Source: Pelagimonas sp. (GTDB lineage Bacteria > Pseudomonadota > Alphaproteobacteria > Rhodobacterales > Rhodobacteraceae). Taken from it: a stretch of DNA of 64,000 nt. Both the position numbers and the translations under genes were made by a program. The number at the start of each line of letters is the position of its first letter. Positions within the stretch are counted from its first letter, which is position 1. The notes below the pieces were generated by a model. The model was not told where the DNA came from and ran no database searches. It saw only the letters and a list, made by a program, of their open reading frames with translations. This document shows positions 1-9,767 of the stretch, piece after piece. The stretch is from NCBI GenBank assembly GCA_025210345.1, contig JAOARX010000020.1, positions 33,867 through 97,866 of the forward strand. Direction: 5' to 3'.

Positions 1-1
1 C

Positions 2-1006
2 TTTGGCAACGCGATTGTTGACGACTGGGAAGGCAAAGTGAACGCCTGGCCGCTGGACGAAGGTCTGATCGACTATGTCGACGCCAGCTATGGCGGCCCG
101 TCGGACGAAAACCCCGCCGCCGTGCTGAACGTCATCGCCAACCCCAGCTTTACCCTGGGCGGTGCGACTGTTGACGCCTCGAAAATCACCCCGGCGCTGC
201 TGGAAGAGACCCTGCAAGAGGCCGATGGTGTCGAAGCCAACGTCGCGACCGGGTATCACGCCATTGAATTCCTGCTCTGGGGTCAGGACCTGAACGGCCA
301 CGGCGCGGGCGCGGGCAACCGTTCCTTCACCGATTACGCGGCGGGCGACGCCTGCACCGGTGGCAACTGTGATCGTCGCGCGCAATACCTGCAGGCCGCG
401 ACCGACCTTTTGGTGTCTGACCTCGAATGGATGCTGGCGCAGTGGGCCGAAGGTGGCGAAGCGCGCGCAACCGTGACGTCAGACGAAAACGCCGGCATCA
501 CCGCGATCCTGACCGGCATGGGTTCTCTGTCTTATGGTGAGCAAGCAGGCGAGCGCATGCGCCTTGGCCTGATGCTCAATGACCCCGAAGAAGAGCACGA
601 TTGCTTCTCGGACAACACGCACAACAGCCACTACTACGATGGCCTGGGCATCCAGAACGTCTATCTGGGCAAATACACCCGCGTGGACGGATCGGTTGTC
701 GAAGGGGCATCGCTTGCATCGCTTGTGGCTGCAACGGACGCTGCTCTGGACAGCGAAATGCAGGCCAAACTGTCGACGACCATGGAGGCCCTCGGCGCAA
801 TGAAGGCCGCGGCTGATGGCGGTTTCGCCTATGACTCGATGCTGGAACAGGGCAACGAAAAGGGCGAAGCCCTGATCATGGGCGGTGTGAACGGCCTTGT
901 TGATCAGACCCGTTCGATCGAGCGCGTCGTCGCCGCGCTGGGTGTCGACAAAATCGCATTCGAAGGCTCCGACAGCCTCGACAATCCGAACGCCGTCTTC
1001 GAATAA
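2..1006 (+). CDS. Imelysin family protein (5' end outside window)
   Basis: The frame is open from the window edge, so the true start and any signal peptide are missing. The visible 334 residues carry the imelysin signature GYHAIE (GxHxxE) at about visible residue 84, and the downstream block CFSDNTHNSH typical of the family. Imelysins are periplasmic or outer-membrane-anchored proteins linked to iron uptake (IrpA/ICMP type); the peptidase activity implied by the family name is disputed. It is followed by a di-heme oxidoreductase, a second imelysin and a DUF1513 protein, a recurring iron-associated gene set in marine Proteobacteria. The promoter, and any Fur, Irr or RirA box, would lie upstream of the window. 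Confidence 0.9.
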   Translation, partial: FGNAIVDDWEGKVNAWPLDEGLIDYVDASYGGPSDENPAAVLNVIANPSFTLGGATVDASKITPALLEETLQEADGVEANVATGYHAIEFLLWGQDLNGHGAGAGNRSFTDYAAGDACTGGNCDRRAQYLQAATDLLVSDLEWMLAQWAEGGEARATVTSDENAGITAILTGMGSLSYGEQAGERMRLGLMLNDPEEEHDCFSDNTHNSHYYDGLGIQNVYLGKYTRVDGSVVEGASLASLVAATDAALDSEMQAKLSTTMEALGAMKAAADGGFAYDSMLEQGNEKGEALIMGGVNGLVDQTRSIERVVAALGVDKIAFEGSDSLDNPNAVFE

Positions 1007-1015
1007 ACCGATCTG

Positions 1016-1041
1016 TTGGGGCGCTGATCAGGGCGCCCCAA
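1016..1041 (+). terminator. Hairpin after the first imelysin gene
   Basis: A perfect 9-bp inverted repeat (TTGGGGCGC / GCGCCCCAA, loop 8) lies 10 bases after the stop codon. No strong T-run follows, so it may be a weak terminator or a 3' stabilising hairpin. Transcription could continue into the di-heme gene 116 bases further on. Confidence 0.45.
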
Positions 1042-1156
1042 TGCCTCTTCCCCCCAAGACACCGTGCGCGACGGAAGCGTCTTGGCCGTTACTCCTGGGG
1101 TTTTCCCCTAATCGGTAGTCCCCAACTGGCCCTTGATGGCTCGATAGGTAATCCAA

Positions 1157-2707
1157 ATGTCCCGCGCATCATTCGCAGCCCCTTTGTCCCATGCGTTCGT
1201 CTTTGCTTGCGTCGTCGCAAGCCCTGCTGCCTTTGCAGACCCGTTTGACGAATCACATCTGTTCCCCCTGCCCCGCACGCAGGCCGAAACCGCCCGCATC
1301 ACGCGCGCGACCTCAGCGCCCATGGATTTCACACGCGCCCAACCCTTCGAAGCGCTCTCGGGCGGGGCCGCAACCCTGCGTCTGGGGGACACGCAGCCCA
1401 GCTTTTCGCACCCATCGGCGAACATGCCCTTTGAGGATAAGCTGACCTTTGAACTTGGCCGCGCCATGTTCGAGAAAATCTGGGTTTCTTCCCCCTCCTC
1501 GACCAAGGCCTCGGATGGGTTGGGGCCCCTGTACAACGCGCGGTCCTGTGGTCGCTGTCATCCCGACGATGGCCGTGGGCACCCACCCGAGAGCCACGAC
1601 GACAACGCCGTGTCGATGTTTCTGCGCATTTCGATCCCCGCAACAGGGGCCGAAACGGCAGCCCAGGCCATGGCCGAGATCCGCGACTATATCGCCACCG
1701 CGCCCGAGCCGACCTATGGATTGCAGTTGCAAGATGAGGGGCTCGCGGGGCATCCGCCCGAATACCGGCTGCAAATCGACTATGAAGAGGTTCCCGTGCC
1801 CCTGTCGGACGGGGAAACGGCCTCGCTGCGTGCACCGCGCTATACCGCGGCGGACTTGGGGTATGGCCCGCTGCACCCCGATGCGATGCTCAGCCCGCGG
1901 GTTGCGCCGCAGATGATCGGGCTTGGCCTGCTGGAGGCCATTCGGGCCAAAGACATCCTCGCGATGGCCGATCCAGAGGATGCCGATGGGGACGGCATTT
2001 CCGGGCGCCCGAATATCGTGTGGTCCGCAGTCCATGAACGCCCGATGCTGGGTCGGTTTGGCCACAAGGCCGGCATGCCCACCGTCCTGGACCAAACCGC
2101 CAGTGCCTTTGCCGGGGATATCGGCATTTCAACGCCCGTGTTTCCTGCCCCCTGGGGCGATTGTTCCCAAAACCAAGAGACCTGCCGGGCTGCGCAGCAT
2201 GGCGATCAGGACGTGCGCGGGCACGAAGTCGACCAACAGGGCCTGTCGCTGACCACGTTTTATACCCGCAACCTTGCGGTGCCTGCGCGTCGGGATGTAG
2301 AGGATCCACAGGTCCTCAGGGGCAAAGAGATCTTTCACAGCACCGGTTGCGCGGCCTGCCACACGCCCAGCTATGTCACCCACCGTCTAAAGGATCGCCC
2401 GGAACAAAGCTTTCAGTTGATCTGGCCCTATACGGATATGCTTTTGCATGACATGGGACCGGGACTGGCCGACAACCGCCCCGAGGCCGTGGCCAATGGC
2501 CGGGAATGGCGCACACCGCCGCTTTGGGGGATTGGGTTGACCAAGATCATATCTGGCCACAGTTTTTTCTTACATGACGGTCGCGCGCGCTCGCTTCTTG
2601 AGGCCATTTTGTGGCATGGTGGCGAAGCCCAGCCGCAGCGTGATGCGGTCATCGACATGCCCTCGCAGGATCGCGCTGCGCTGATCCGTTTTTTGGAAAG
2701 CCTGTAA
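1157..2707 (+). CDS. Di-heme oxidoreductase (thiol oxidoreductase-like)
   Basis: The product is 516 residues with an N-terminal signal peptide ending near AAFA. Two c-type heme sites are visible: CGRCH at residues 131-135 and CAACH at 398-402, matching the DiHOX family of bacterial di-heme peroxidase-like proteins. It should act in the periplasm, after heme attachment by the Ccm system. The family often sits beside imelysin genes, and a role in iron handling or redox chemistry during iron uptake is inferred from that context rather than shown. The start ATG at 1157 precedes the signal peptide directly. The second imelysin follows after 13 bases, so the two are probably co-transcribed. Confidence 0.9.
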   Translation: MSRASFAAPLSHAFVFACVVASPAAFADPFDESHLFPLPRTQAETARITRATSAPMDFTRAQPFEALSGGAATLRLGDTQPSFSHPSANMPFEDKLTFELGRAMFEKIWVSSPSSTKASDGLGPLYNARSCGRCHPDDGRGHPPESHDDNAVSMFLRISIPATGAETAAQAMAEIRDYIATAPEPTYGLQLQDEGLAGHPPEYRLQIDYEEVPVPLSDGETASLRAPRYTAADLGYGPLHPDAMLSPRVAPQMIGLGLLEAIRAKDILAMADPEDADGDGISGRPNIVWSAVHERPMLGRFGHKAGMPTVLDQTASAFAGDIGISTPVFPAPWGDCSQNQETCRAAQHGDQDVRGHEVDQQGLSLTTFYTRNLAVPARRDVEDPQVLRGKEIFHSTGCAACHTPSYVTHRLKDRPEQSFQLIWPYTDMLLHDMGPGLADNRPEAVANGREWRTPPLWGIGLTKIISGHSFFLHDGRARSLLEAILWHGGEAQPQRDAVIDMPSQDRAALIRFLESL

Positions 2708-2720
2708 GAAAGGTCGCAAC

Positions 2721-3725
2721 ATGCGCCATTGGATTCCCGCCTTGATCTTTGCCGCGTCCAGCGTCTTGGGTGCCCGGGTCTGGGCAGATGACTCGCCGGT
2801 GACCGCCATTGTAGAGAGCCATATTCTACCCGGGTATGCGCGCCTGGCTGAAACCGGGGCGGCTTTGTCCATGGCGGCGCAGGCGGATTGCCGGGCAGAC
2901 AGCGCACCCTTGCAGCGGGCCTATCACGACGCGTTTGATGCCTGGATAGCTGTCAGCCACCTTCGCTTTGGACCCTCTGAAACGGATGATCGCGCCTTTG
3001 CGCTGGCCTTTTGGCCCGACCCGCGCAGCTCTACCCCCAAGGCACTGGGCCGTATGATCCAATCGCAGGACCCGGCGGTTCAGACCGCTGCAACGTTCCA
3101 AGAGGTCTCGGTCGCTGTTCGGGGATATTATGCGCTGGAGTTCCTGTTGTATGACGACCATGTGAAGGAAATGGGATCTGCAGACTATCGCTGTGCCCTG
3201 GTCCGGGCCATTGCGCGGGACATTGCACAGAACAGCGCCGCCATTGATGCCGATTGGCGCAACACCTATGCCGCACTGATGCGAAACCCGGGAAACGACA
3301 CCTATCGCAATGAACAAGAAGTCCTGCGGCAGCTGTTCACCGCGCTTTCGACCGGGTTGGAACTGACCGCAAATGTCCGTCTTGGCCGCCCCATGGGCAC
3401 CTTTGACCGGCCACGCCCCCTGCGGGCCGAGGCCCGCCGCTCGGGCCGCTCGCAGCATCACGTGGCCCTTGCTCTTGAGAGCCTGGAGACGTTGGCTGGG
3501 CTTCTCTCATCACATGATCCGGCATTGATGAAAGTGTTCGAAAGCGCCATGAACGACCTGTCCGATCTGGATGATCCGGTTTTCGCCGCGGTCTCTGACC
3601 CGATGGGGCGGTTTGCGCTAGAGGCGCTTCAGCAAAAGATCCTGTACATTCAATATGTTCTAACCGCGGAAATCGGCCCGAAATTTGGATTTACCGCCGG
3701 GTTCAACTCATTGGATGGGGATTGA
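2721..3725 (+). CDS. Second imelysin family protein
   Basis: This is a 334-residue protein with a signal peptide (about residues 1-22, ending VWA). It has the imelysin-like layout, but the signature at residues 135-140 reads GYYALE, so the usual histidine of GxHxxE is tyrosine. The following FLLYDD matches FLLWGQD of the first imelysin. An AAAGG ribosome site lies 8 bases before the ATG. It follows the di-heme gene closely and overlaps the next gene by one base (TGATG), so the three should be one operon. It is probably a periplasmic partner of the first imelysin; with the altered motif it may have lost metal binding. Confidence 0.88.
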   Translation: MRHWIPALIFAASSVLGARVWADDSPVTAIVESHILPGYARLAETGAALSMAAQADCRADSAPLQRAYHDAFDAWIAVSHLRFGPSETDDRAFALAFWPDPRSSTPKALGRMIQSQDPAVQTAATFQEVSVAVRGYYALEFLLYDDHVKEMGSADYRCALVRAIARDIAQNSAAIDADWRNTYAALMRNPGNDTYRNEQEVLRQLFTALSTGLELTANVRLGRPMGTFDRPRPLRAEARRSGRSQHHVALALESLETLAGLLSSHDPALMKVFESAMNDLSDLDDPVFAAVSDPMGRFALEALQQKILYIQYVLTAEIGPKFGFTAGFNSLDGD

Positions 3726-4798
3726 TGGCAAACCGCAGAACGTTTCTTGCCGGGCTTGTTGCAACTGGCCTTTGCCCGATGCCCAGCTGGGCGGATCTGG
3801 GCAATCCAGATTATGTCTCTGCCGCGCGCGCCCCTGACGGGAGACACCTCTTATGTGGTCTTTCGGATCTTGGAGAGATCACATTTCAAGTCAACCTGCC
3901 CGCACGTGGCCACGCGGCAGCGCCGCACCCCAGGCTGCCGCATGTCGTGGCCTTCGCCCGTCGGCCGGGTCTTTTTGCATATGTCGTTGATTGCCGGGAT
4001 GGTCGGGTCATCGCAAAATTGGATAGCCCCGAGGGGCGCCATTTCTATGGCCATGGGGTGTTCTCAGCAGATGGAACGCGCCTGTACACCACTGAAAACG
4101 ATTATGAAAATGGGATCGGTGTCGTTGGCGTATGGGACGCACAAAACCGATACCGCCGCATAGATGAATTTCCATCGGGCGGGGTTGGCCCGCATGATAT
4201 CAAGCGGCACAAAAACGGCCTTGTGGTGGCAAACGGTGGGATCGAAACACATCCGGACACGGGACGCAGCAAGCTGAATATCCCTCTGATGCGTCCCAAC
4301 CTTTGTCACATGCATGTCGACGGCACACAGATCAATGTGGTGACGCTTGAACAAGGCCTGCGCAGGAACTCCATTCGGCATCTGGCCTGCGCGTCGGACA
4401 CGGTGGCCTTTGCCATGCAATGGGAAGGAGATCCCAGTCAAACCCCGCCGCTCTTGGGCCTGCTGCAGGGCGGGAAAGATGTGCGGCTGCTTCAGCCGAA
4501 AGACGACATCACCAGACGGATGCGCAATTACGCAGGCAGCATTGCGCTTTCACGCGACGATCAGCAGGTTGCGATCACCTCTCCGCGCGGAGGACTGTGC
4601 CAAGTATTTGACATCGCACAAGGAACGCTTGAGCACCAGCATGCGCTGACGGATGTCTGCGGTGTGGCCCCACGCGCCCAAGGCTTTCTTTTGACCTCTG
4701 GAGAAGGCACAGTCGTCGGGCTTAGAAAATCGTTCGAAACCTTCAACCGCAGCTATGATCTTCGCTGGGACAACCACTTGGTTCTGGTTCAGACTTAG
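3725..4798 (+). CDS. DUF1513 beta-propeller-like protein
   Basis: The 357-residue product starts with a Tat-like leader (NRRTFLAGLVATG, then a cut near SWA), so it is probably exported folded. The body matches DUF1513, with repeated beta-strand blocks and motifs such as GHGVFSADGTRLYTTEN and GVGPHDIKRH. ATG at 3725 is preferred to a TTG one codon earlier because it overlaps the preceding stop as TGATG. It is the last member of the imelysin/di-heme operon. The biochemical function of DUF1513 is unknown; co-occurrence points to iron acquisition. Confidence 0.88.
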   Translation: MANRRTFLAGLVATGLCPMPSWADLGNPDYVSAARAPDGRHLLCGLSDLGEITFQVNLPARGHAAAPHPRLPHVVAFARRPGLFAYVVDCRDGRVIAKLDSPEGRHFYGHGVFSADGTRLYTTENDYENGIGVVGVWDAQNRYRRIDEFPSGGVGPHDIKRHKNGLVVANGGIETHPDTGRSKLNIPLMRPNLCHMHVDGTQINVVTLEQGLRRNSIRHLACASDTVAFAMQWEGDPSQTPPLLGLLQGGKDVRLLQPKDDITRRMRNYAGSIALSRDDQQVAITSPRGGLCQVFDIAQGTLEHQHALTDVCGVAPRAQGFLLTSGEGTVVGLRKSFETFNRSYDLRWDNHLVLVQT

Positions 4799-4812
4799 CT
4801 GCCGAATGCAGG

Positions 4813-5559
4813 ATGATATTGCAGGATAGTGACTCTCACATGCTTCCAGACTTTCAATTTATTCAATCTGTTAGCAATGGTTTCCTGTCTGAGATCCAGG
4901 TCACGACGCACCAGGGAACAGCCCTGGCACAAGGGCGGTTCGACCAAAAACAATTCTCAGCGGATCTGTACACACGTCTCGGTATCCCCTTTCCGGATCG
5001 GCTGGAACGGGCGGTCGCGAAACGCCAGGCCGACTATTTGGCGGGGCGGGTCATGGCGCGATATGCGTTGCATGCATTGGGCCGCAGCGAAACCCACATA
5101 CCTACCGCGCAGAATCGCGCGCCCATCTGGCCCCAAGGCATACGTGGTGCCATCACCCATACCAGCGGTCGCAGCGCGTGTCTGCTTAGTAAAAATGCGT
5201 CGGATTTTCCCGGAATTGACATCGAAAAAATCGCCGAAGGAAACGCGATCTCAGCCATCGAAAAAGTGGCTTTGTCGCGACCGGAACTGTCGATATTAAA
5301 GGGGATGAATTTACCGGAAAACGTTCCCCAGACTCTGGCATTTTCGGCGAAAGAAACCATATTTAAAAGCCTGTTTCCATTGGTGAATTCTACCTTTGGA
5401 TTTCAAGCGGCGCGACTTCATAGCGCCTCTAAAAACCGGGACCTGGTTTTCGTGTTGACGGACCAGCTTGCCCCTGGGCTTGCTGCGGGGCAGCAACTGG
5501 TTGTCCGCTTCTCTTACGACAGCAGCCATGTTGAGACCCAAATGATCTATCGGATCTAG
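4813..5559 (+). CDS. 4'-phosphopantetheinyl transferase (EntD-like)
   Basis: The 248-residue protein has the two Sfp/EntD-type signatures. GIDIEKI at about residues 134-140 supplies the metal-binding Asp, and FSAKETIFK at about 177-185 corresponds to the (F/W)SxKE motif. It transfers phosphopantetheine from coenzyme A to carrier proteins, usually of siderophore, polyketide or fatty-acid synthases. No such synthase is in the window. It lies 14 bases after the DUF1513 gene, which loosely fits a siderophore or iron setting. A second ATG at 4840 is possible. Confidence 0.88.
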   Translation: MILQDSDSHMLPDFQFIQSVSNGFLSEIQVTTHQGTALAQGRFDQKQFSADLYTRLGIPFPDRLERAVAKRQADYLAGRVMARYALHALGRSETHIPTAQNRAPIWPQGIRGAITHTSGRSACLLSKNASDFPGIDIEKIAEGNAISAIEKVALSRPELSILKGMNLPENVPQTLAFSAKETIFKSLFPLVNSTFGFQAARLHSASKNRDLVFVLTDQLAPGLAAGQQLVVRFSYDSSHVETQMIYRI

Positions 5560-5659
5560 CGCTTCGGCTACCGGACAAAGTGCCATAGTTGGGTCGAAGT
5601 AACCGAACCTTAAATCCCTTCGTGTCACCTGCACCAAGTTTTTTTTGGAGACCCCTGTC

Positions 5660-7816
5660 ATGCAGGCCCTTTTATCACTTCCAATCCGCGTGCTTAGTCG
5701 CGTTATCATTATGTCGATGTTGTTTAGCGCCGTTTCTGTCGGTGCCATGTCCTATTGGGGCGCGTCTCGGGCGGCGACGTCTTCGCAACTTCTTTCAGAA
5801 TTCGAACGCCGCGCAAACCCGACCACCATTGCAAAAAACGAACTAATTCAATCACTTGGATACGGAGGCATGATTCACGCCTTCAAGAACTATGTTCTAA
5901 GAGGGGATGAAAAATACTATCGATCCGCAAACCAAAACGCGGGCATCGCGCTGGCAGCTCTTGATCGCATCAACAATATCGAGCCTGAATTCGCACAAGA
6001 TGTAGAGGCAATTCGCTCAACGGTTCAAGCCTATGTGAGTGCAACAACAACTGTCAAAACTCTGTACGCCGAGGGCAAAGCTCCAGAAGACATTGATGCG
6101 ACGGTCAAAATCGATGACAGCCCTGCACTTGCGGCAATCGGCAACCTGTTGGCCTCAACCGGCATGAAACAAGACTCCAAAAGCAGTAAGGCAGATGCCT
6201 TGGCAAGTCTGCGCAACCAGCTTGGCTATGGCAACATGATCCACCAGTTCAAAAACCTGGTATTACGTCAGGATAGCGCGCGCATCGCCAAGGTCGAGCA
6301 AGCAATCCAAAACACCCGCACGGCGATTGATGATATGACGCAGCGTGAACTCTCGGTTCAAGAACAGCAAGCGATTTCAGCGCTCTCAGACATGCTTGAT
6401 GATTACGAAGCCGGTCTGAACCAACTCGTCGGACTGATTGGGGCCTCACACACCGCGGCCGAAATCGATGCCCTTGTTAAGGTCTCAGATGGACCGGCAC
6501 TGGCGGCTCTAGAGGAATTAGATGCTGCAATTGCTCTTGAAGGCCGTCAAATGGCGTCTTTGATGAAAGCAAATACGGAACAATCGCGTGTTCTGGTGCT
6601 ATGGGTGGGCAGCGCCTTGGCCCTCCTTGGTGTCCTGATCGCCTGGGGAACCCGCGAGCTCCTTCGCCGGGGCGTTGTAACCAAACAAGAAGCGGCAGAC
6701 GCAGCCGCGGCAGAACTTCAGCGTGAGCGCGAAGATTTCCAAGAAAAGATCGCTGTTCTTGCTGAAGCTGCCAGCGCGGGGGATTTCACCGGCCGCTTGC
6801 AAACAGACTATACCGACGACACGCTTCGCCATGCGGCAGGTCAACTGGATTCGATGTTAGAAACGATCGAAACAGGCGTCGCTTCGGTGGCCAGTGTCTG
6901 CCATTCCATGGCGCGCGGCGATCTGTCCAACCGTATGACAGGGAACTTCAACGGCGAATTTGGAAAACTGCAAATCACCCTGAACGAAGCGCTGACATCG
7001 ATTTCCGGTTTGATCAAGAGCGTACTGAATGGCTCTACCGAGATCTCGGATTACACAGCAAGCATTTCGAATGCCGCAAATGATCTTGCAAAGCGCACCG
7101 AAATCCAATCAGCAACGCTGCAAAGCAGTGCTTCCAACCTGAGCGAGCTGACAAGTTCGGTTAAATCGATTACGGATAAGGTGATCGATGCCCGCGGAAC
7201 TGCCGAATCCGCGAACTCGGTGGCTCAAAACGGATCCACCGTCGTGAACGAGGCAATCGAAGCCATGAATCGGATTGTCGAAGCGTCAAAACGCATTTCC
7301 AAAGTAACGGAACTGATTGAGGAAATTGCCTTTCAAACCAACCTTCTCGCTCTGAACGCAGGGGTCGAAGCGACCCGGGCCGGAGAAAGTGGGCGAGGAT
7401 TTGCAGTTGTTGCGACAGAGGTACAGGCACTGGCACATAGGGCGTCTGACGCGGTTCAAGAGATCAATAATTTGATCAGCGCAAGCGAAGCACAAATTGA
7501 GGATGGCGCAGACCGGATTTCGCAGGCCGGCGATTCAATCAAGGAGATTTCTGGTTATGTCAAAAGCCTGGATGACGCCATAGAAAGCGTTGTGACCTCC
7601 ACAACCCATCAAGCTGATCGCCTAGCCGCGGTAAACGACGCGGTGTCTCAGCTGGATAACTCGACGCAGCAAAATGTTGCCATGTTCGAAGAAACCGCAG
7701 CGTCGATTCAGTCCCTGAATGCACTGACTGGAACGCTACTTGAAACGGGTTCACAGTTCGTGGTCGAAGAACATAAGGCTGTGATGGGCGAGGAAGATCA
7801 GAAACTGGCGGGCTAA
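5660..7816 (+). CDS. Methyl-accepting chemotaxis protein with duplicated sensor domain
   Basis: The start is ATG 5660, with GGAG about 10 bases upstream; a TTG five codons earlier is less likely. The 718-residue product has TM1 at about residues 8-36, a periplasmic region, TM2 at about 311-331, HAMP-like segments, and the conserved MCP tip around residues 555-580 ([20 protein letters not shown]). The periplasmic region is a tandem duplication: [16 protein letters not shown] near residue 66 and [16 protein letters not shown] near residue 188, each followed by a similar VKxxDxPALAA segment. It should signal to CheA/CheW. No C-terminal NWETF-type CheR tether is seen (it ends EDQKLAG), and no che genes are nearby. 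The ligand is unknown. Confidence 0.93.
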   Translation: MQALLSLPIRVLSRVIIMSMLFSAVSVGAMSYWGASRAATSSQLLSEFERRANPTTIAKNELIQSLGYGGMIHAFKNYVLRGDEKYYRSANQNAGIALAALDRINNIEPEFAQDVEAIRSTVQAYVSATTTVKTLYAEGKAPEDIDATVKIDDSPALAAIGNLLASTGMKQDSKSSKADALASLRNQLGYGNMIHQFKNLVLRQDSARIAKVEQAIQNTRTAIDDMTQRELSVQEQQAISALSDMLDDYEAGLNQLVGLIGASHTAAEIDALVKVSDGPALAALEELDAAIALEGRQMASLMKANTEQSRVLVLWVGSALALLGVLIAWGTRELLRRGVVTKQEAADAAAAELQREREDFQEKIAVLAEAASAGDFTGRLQTDYTDDTLRHAAGQLDSMLETIETGVASVASVCHSMARGDLSNRMTGNFNGEFGKLQITLNEALTSISGLIKSVLNGSTEISDYTASISNAANDLAKRTEIQSATLQSSASNLSELTSSVKSITDKVIDARGTAESANSVAQNGSTVVNEAIEAMNRIVEASKRISKVTELIEEIAFQTNLLALNAGVEATRAGESGRGFAVVATEVQALAHRASDAVQEINNLISASEAQIEDGADRISQAGDSIKEISGYVKSLDDAIESVVTSTTHQADRLAAVNDAVSQLDNSTQQNVAMFEETAASIQSLNALTGTLLETGSQFVVEEHKAVMGEEDQKLAG

Positions 7817-8003
7817 GATCAGGGCCAGTGGTACACAATGGCAAGGCTTCCTCAGCTAGGCAACCGGCCTTGCCAAACCCACCTAAGCCCCTGTTTTCGC
7901 AATTTAACCATGCTGAGCAATTCCAACCCATAGGCCCTGACCACAAACTGGACGCACGGCACAGCCTTCGCGCAGCGCCATCCTTTCAGCGAAAGGGGAA
8001 CGC

Positions 8004-9566
8004 TCAAACACCTCTGCGATCGAACCATTCAGCAAGTCTGCGCTGTTCTTCCTCAGTCAGGTGCAATCCGAGTTTCGAGCGGCGCCACATGACGTCCTCT
8101 GCCGTTTGTGCGTATTCGTGCTCGACCATCCAGATAACTTCGCACTCATATAGCCCTGCGCCAAAGTGCTCACCCAACGCCGCGCGTTCATCCGCATTTT
8201 GCAGAACCTCATCCACCTCTGTGCCATAGGTGCTGAACAACCGGTCACATTCGCTGCGGGTCAAGAACGGATAGCGTGCGGCGACTCCCGCTTGGTGTTT
8301 CGGGCGTTCAGCCACCGCGAAATTCCCTCCTGGCAAGGGGGCGCCAGCCGTCCAAGGCCCCGAAACACCGGGGAGACATTCGCAAATCATCTGCAAAGCA
8401 GCCTCTGACAGCTTGCGATACGTCGTGATTTTTCCCCCGAATACAGTGAGTTGAGGCGCACCACCCTCTGCATCCAACTTGAGCGTATAGTCCCGCGTCG
8501 CGGCCGAAGCCTCACCCTGTCCATCATTATACAATGGCCGCACCCCGGAGTATCGCCAAACGACATCCTCTTCGAGCACCTCAAAATTGAAGTAGTTATT
8601 CACAAAATCAATAAGATACCGCATTTCTTCATCCGTGCACTTTGGTTGAACGGATGCGCTTTCGTGATCTACGTCTGTGGTTCCGATCAGGGTGAAATCT
8701 CGCTCATAGGGGATTGCAAAAACGATGCGCCCATCTTCCCCTTGGAAAAAATAGCATTTATCGCCTTCGAATAGGCGACGTGTCACGATGTGGCTCCCAC
8801 GGACAAGGCGGATATTGCCCGTAGGCGCTTGTTTTACAACGCCATTTGCAACATCTGTGACCCATGGCCCGGCGGCATTCACAAGCACCTTTGCCTGAAA
8901 TTCCTGAACCGATCCATCTTGGGCACTTTGGGTGGTCACGCGCCACAGATCACCCTCGCGTTGCGCGCCAACCACTTGGCTTTTCGTCATAATTTTGGCG
9001 CCGTGCTTTGCCGCATCGCGGGCATTCAGCACGACAAGCCGCGAATCCTGCACCCAGCAATCAGAATATTCAAACGCACGTTTGAACTTTGATTTAAGCA
9101 CCCCGCCTTCTGGCGCGGTGCTCAGATCCAGCGAGGTCGTTCCCTTTAGAATGTCACGCCCCCCAAGGTGGTCATACATGAACAGGCCAAGACGGATCAG
9201 CCACGCGGGCCGACGCCCTTTCATCCAGGGCATCACAAAAGACAGCAGGCGCGACGTCGGCGCGTCGCTTTCGAACCTCATATCCCCATGATAAGGCAGC
9301 ACAAATCTCATCGGCCAGCTGATATGCGGCATCGCGCGAAGCAACACTTCACGTTCAATCAAGGCCTCGCGCACCAAGCGAAATTCGAAATACTCTAGGT
9401 AGCGCAGGCCACCGTGAAACAGTTTGGTCGACGCAGAAGATGTTGCGGACCCCAGGTCATTTTTCTCGGCCAAAGCCACGGAAAGCCCCCGGCCAGCCGC
9501 ATCACGGGCGATGCCACAGCCGTTTATTCCCCCACCGATGATAAATACGTCGACCGTCTGCATCAC
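8004..9566 (-). CDS. glpD: Aerobic glycerol-3-phosphate dehydrogenase
   Basis: The 520-residue flavoprotein begins with the FAD-binding motif FIIGGGINGCGIARDAAGRG, followed by the GlpD landmarks SSASTKLFHGGLRYLE and VRPLYNDG. It oxidises glycerol 3-phosphate to dihydroxyacetone phosphate at the inner membrane and passes electrons to quinone. The length is normal for the family. A GGAG sequence upstream of the ATG acts as ribosome site. It is divergent from glpR (201 bases between the starts), the usual arrangement for local repression. No glycerol transporter or kinase gene is inside the window. Confidence 0.95.
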   Translation of the reverse strand: MMQTVDVFIIGGGINGCGIARDAAGRGLSVALAEKNDLGSATSSASTKLFHGGLRYLEYFEFRLVREALIEREVLLRAMPHISWPMRFVLPYHGDMRFESDAPTSRLLSFVMPWMKGRRPAWLIRLGLFMYDHLGGRDILKGTTSLDLSTAPEGGVLKSKFKRAFEYSDCWVQDSRLVVLNARDAAKHGAKIMTKSQVVGAQREGDLWRVTTQSAQDGSVQEFQAKVLVNAAGPWVTDVANGVVKQAPTGNIRLVRGSHIVTRRLFEGDKCYFFQGEDGRIVFAIPYERDFTLIGTTDVDHESASVQPKCTDEEMRYLIDFVNNYFNFEVLEEDVVWRYSGVRPLYNDGQGEASAATRDYTLKLDAEGGAPQLTVFGGKITTYRKLSEAALQMICECLPGVSGPWTAGAPLPGGNFAVAERPKHQAGVAARYPFLTRSECDRLFSTYGTEVDEVLQNADERAALGEHFGAGLYECEVIWMVEHEYAQTAEDVMWRRSKLGLHLTEEEQRRLAEWFDRRGV

Positions 9567-9767
9567 TCATCTCCGCTCCCCATCGTAAGCCAATTCTTCA
9601 ATGGGTTTCGGGACATGTTTTAGGTCAGAGCAGCGGCGCCACCAAGCTGAATCTTCGTTTTATGCGCGATTTGTGATTTTTCGAACATTTTCGCACACGG
9701 CAAATCGGTAGACTGCACTTGCCCTCCCGGTGCCAGAGTGCAAGCATCCGCAAAAACGCAGAGCCCC
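9567..9767. promoter_or_regulatory. glpD/glpR divergent control region
   Basis: This shared upstream region carries an AT-rich patch with TTTTCG repeated at a 10-bp period (9678-9683 and 9688-9693), and a nearby TTCGTTTTA. Spaced TTCG half-sites are plausible as a DeoR/GlpR-type operator. Placement between regulator and target supports this, but the assignment is inference. No clear -35/-10 pair was chosen. Confidence 0.4.

Noticed and set aside
7904..7911. TTAACCAT, a CtrA half-site
   Set aside because: It lies between the 3' ends of convergent genes (chemoreceptor and glpD), with no promoter to control.
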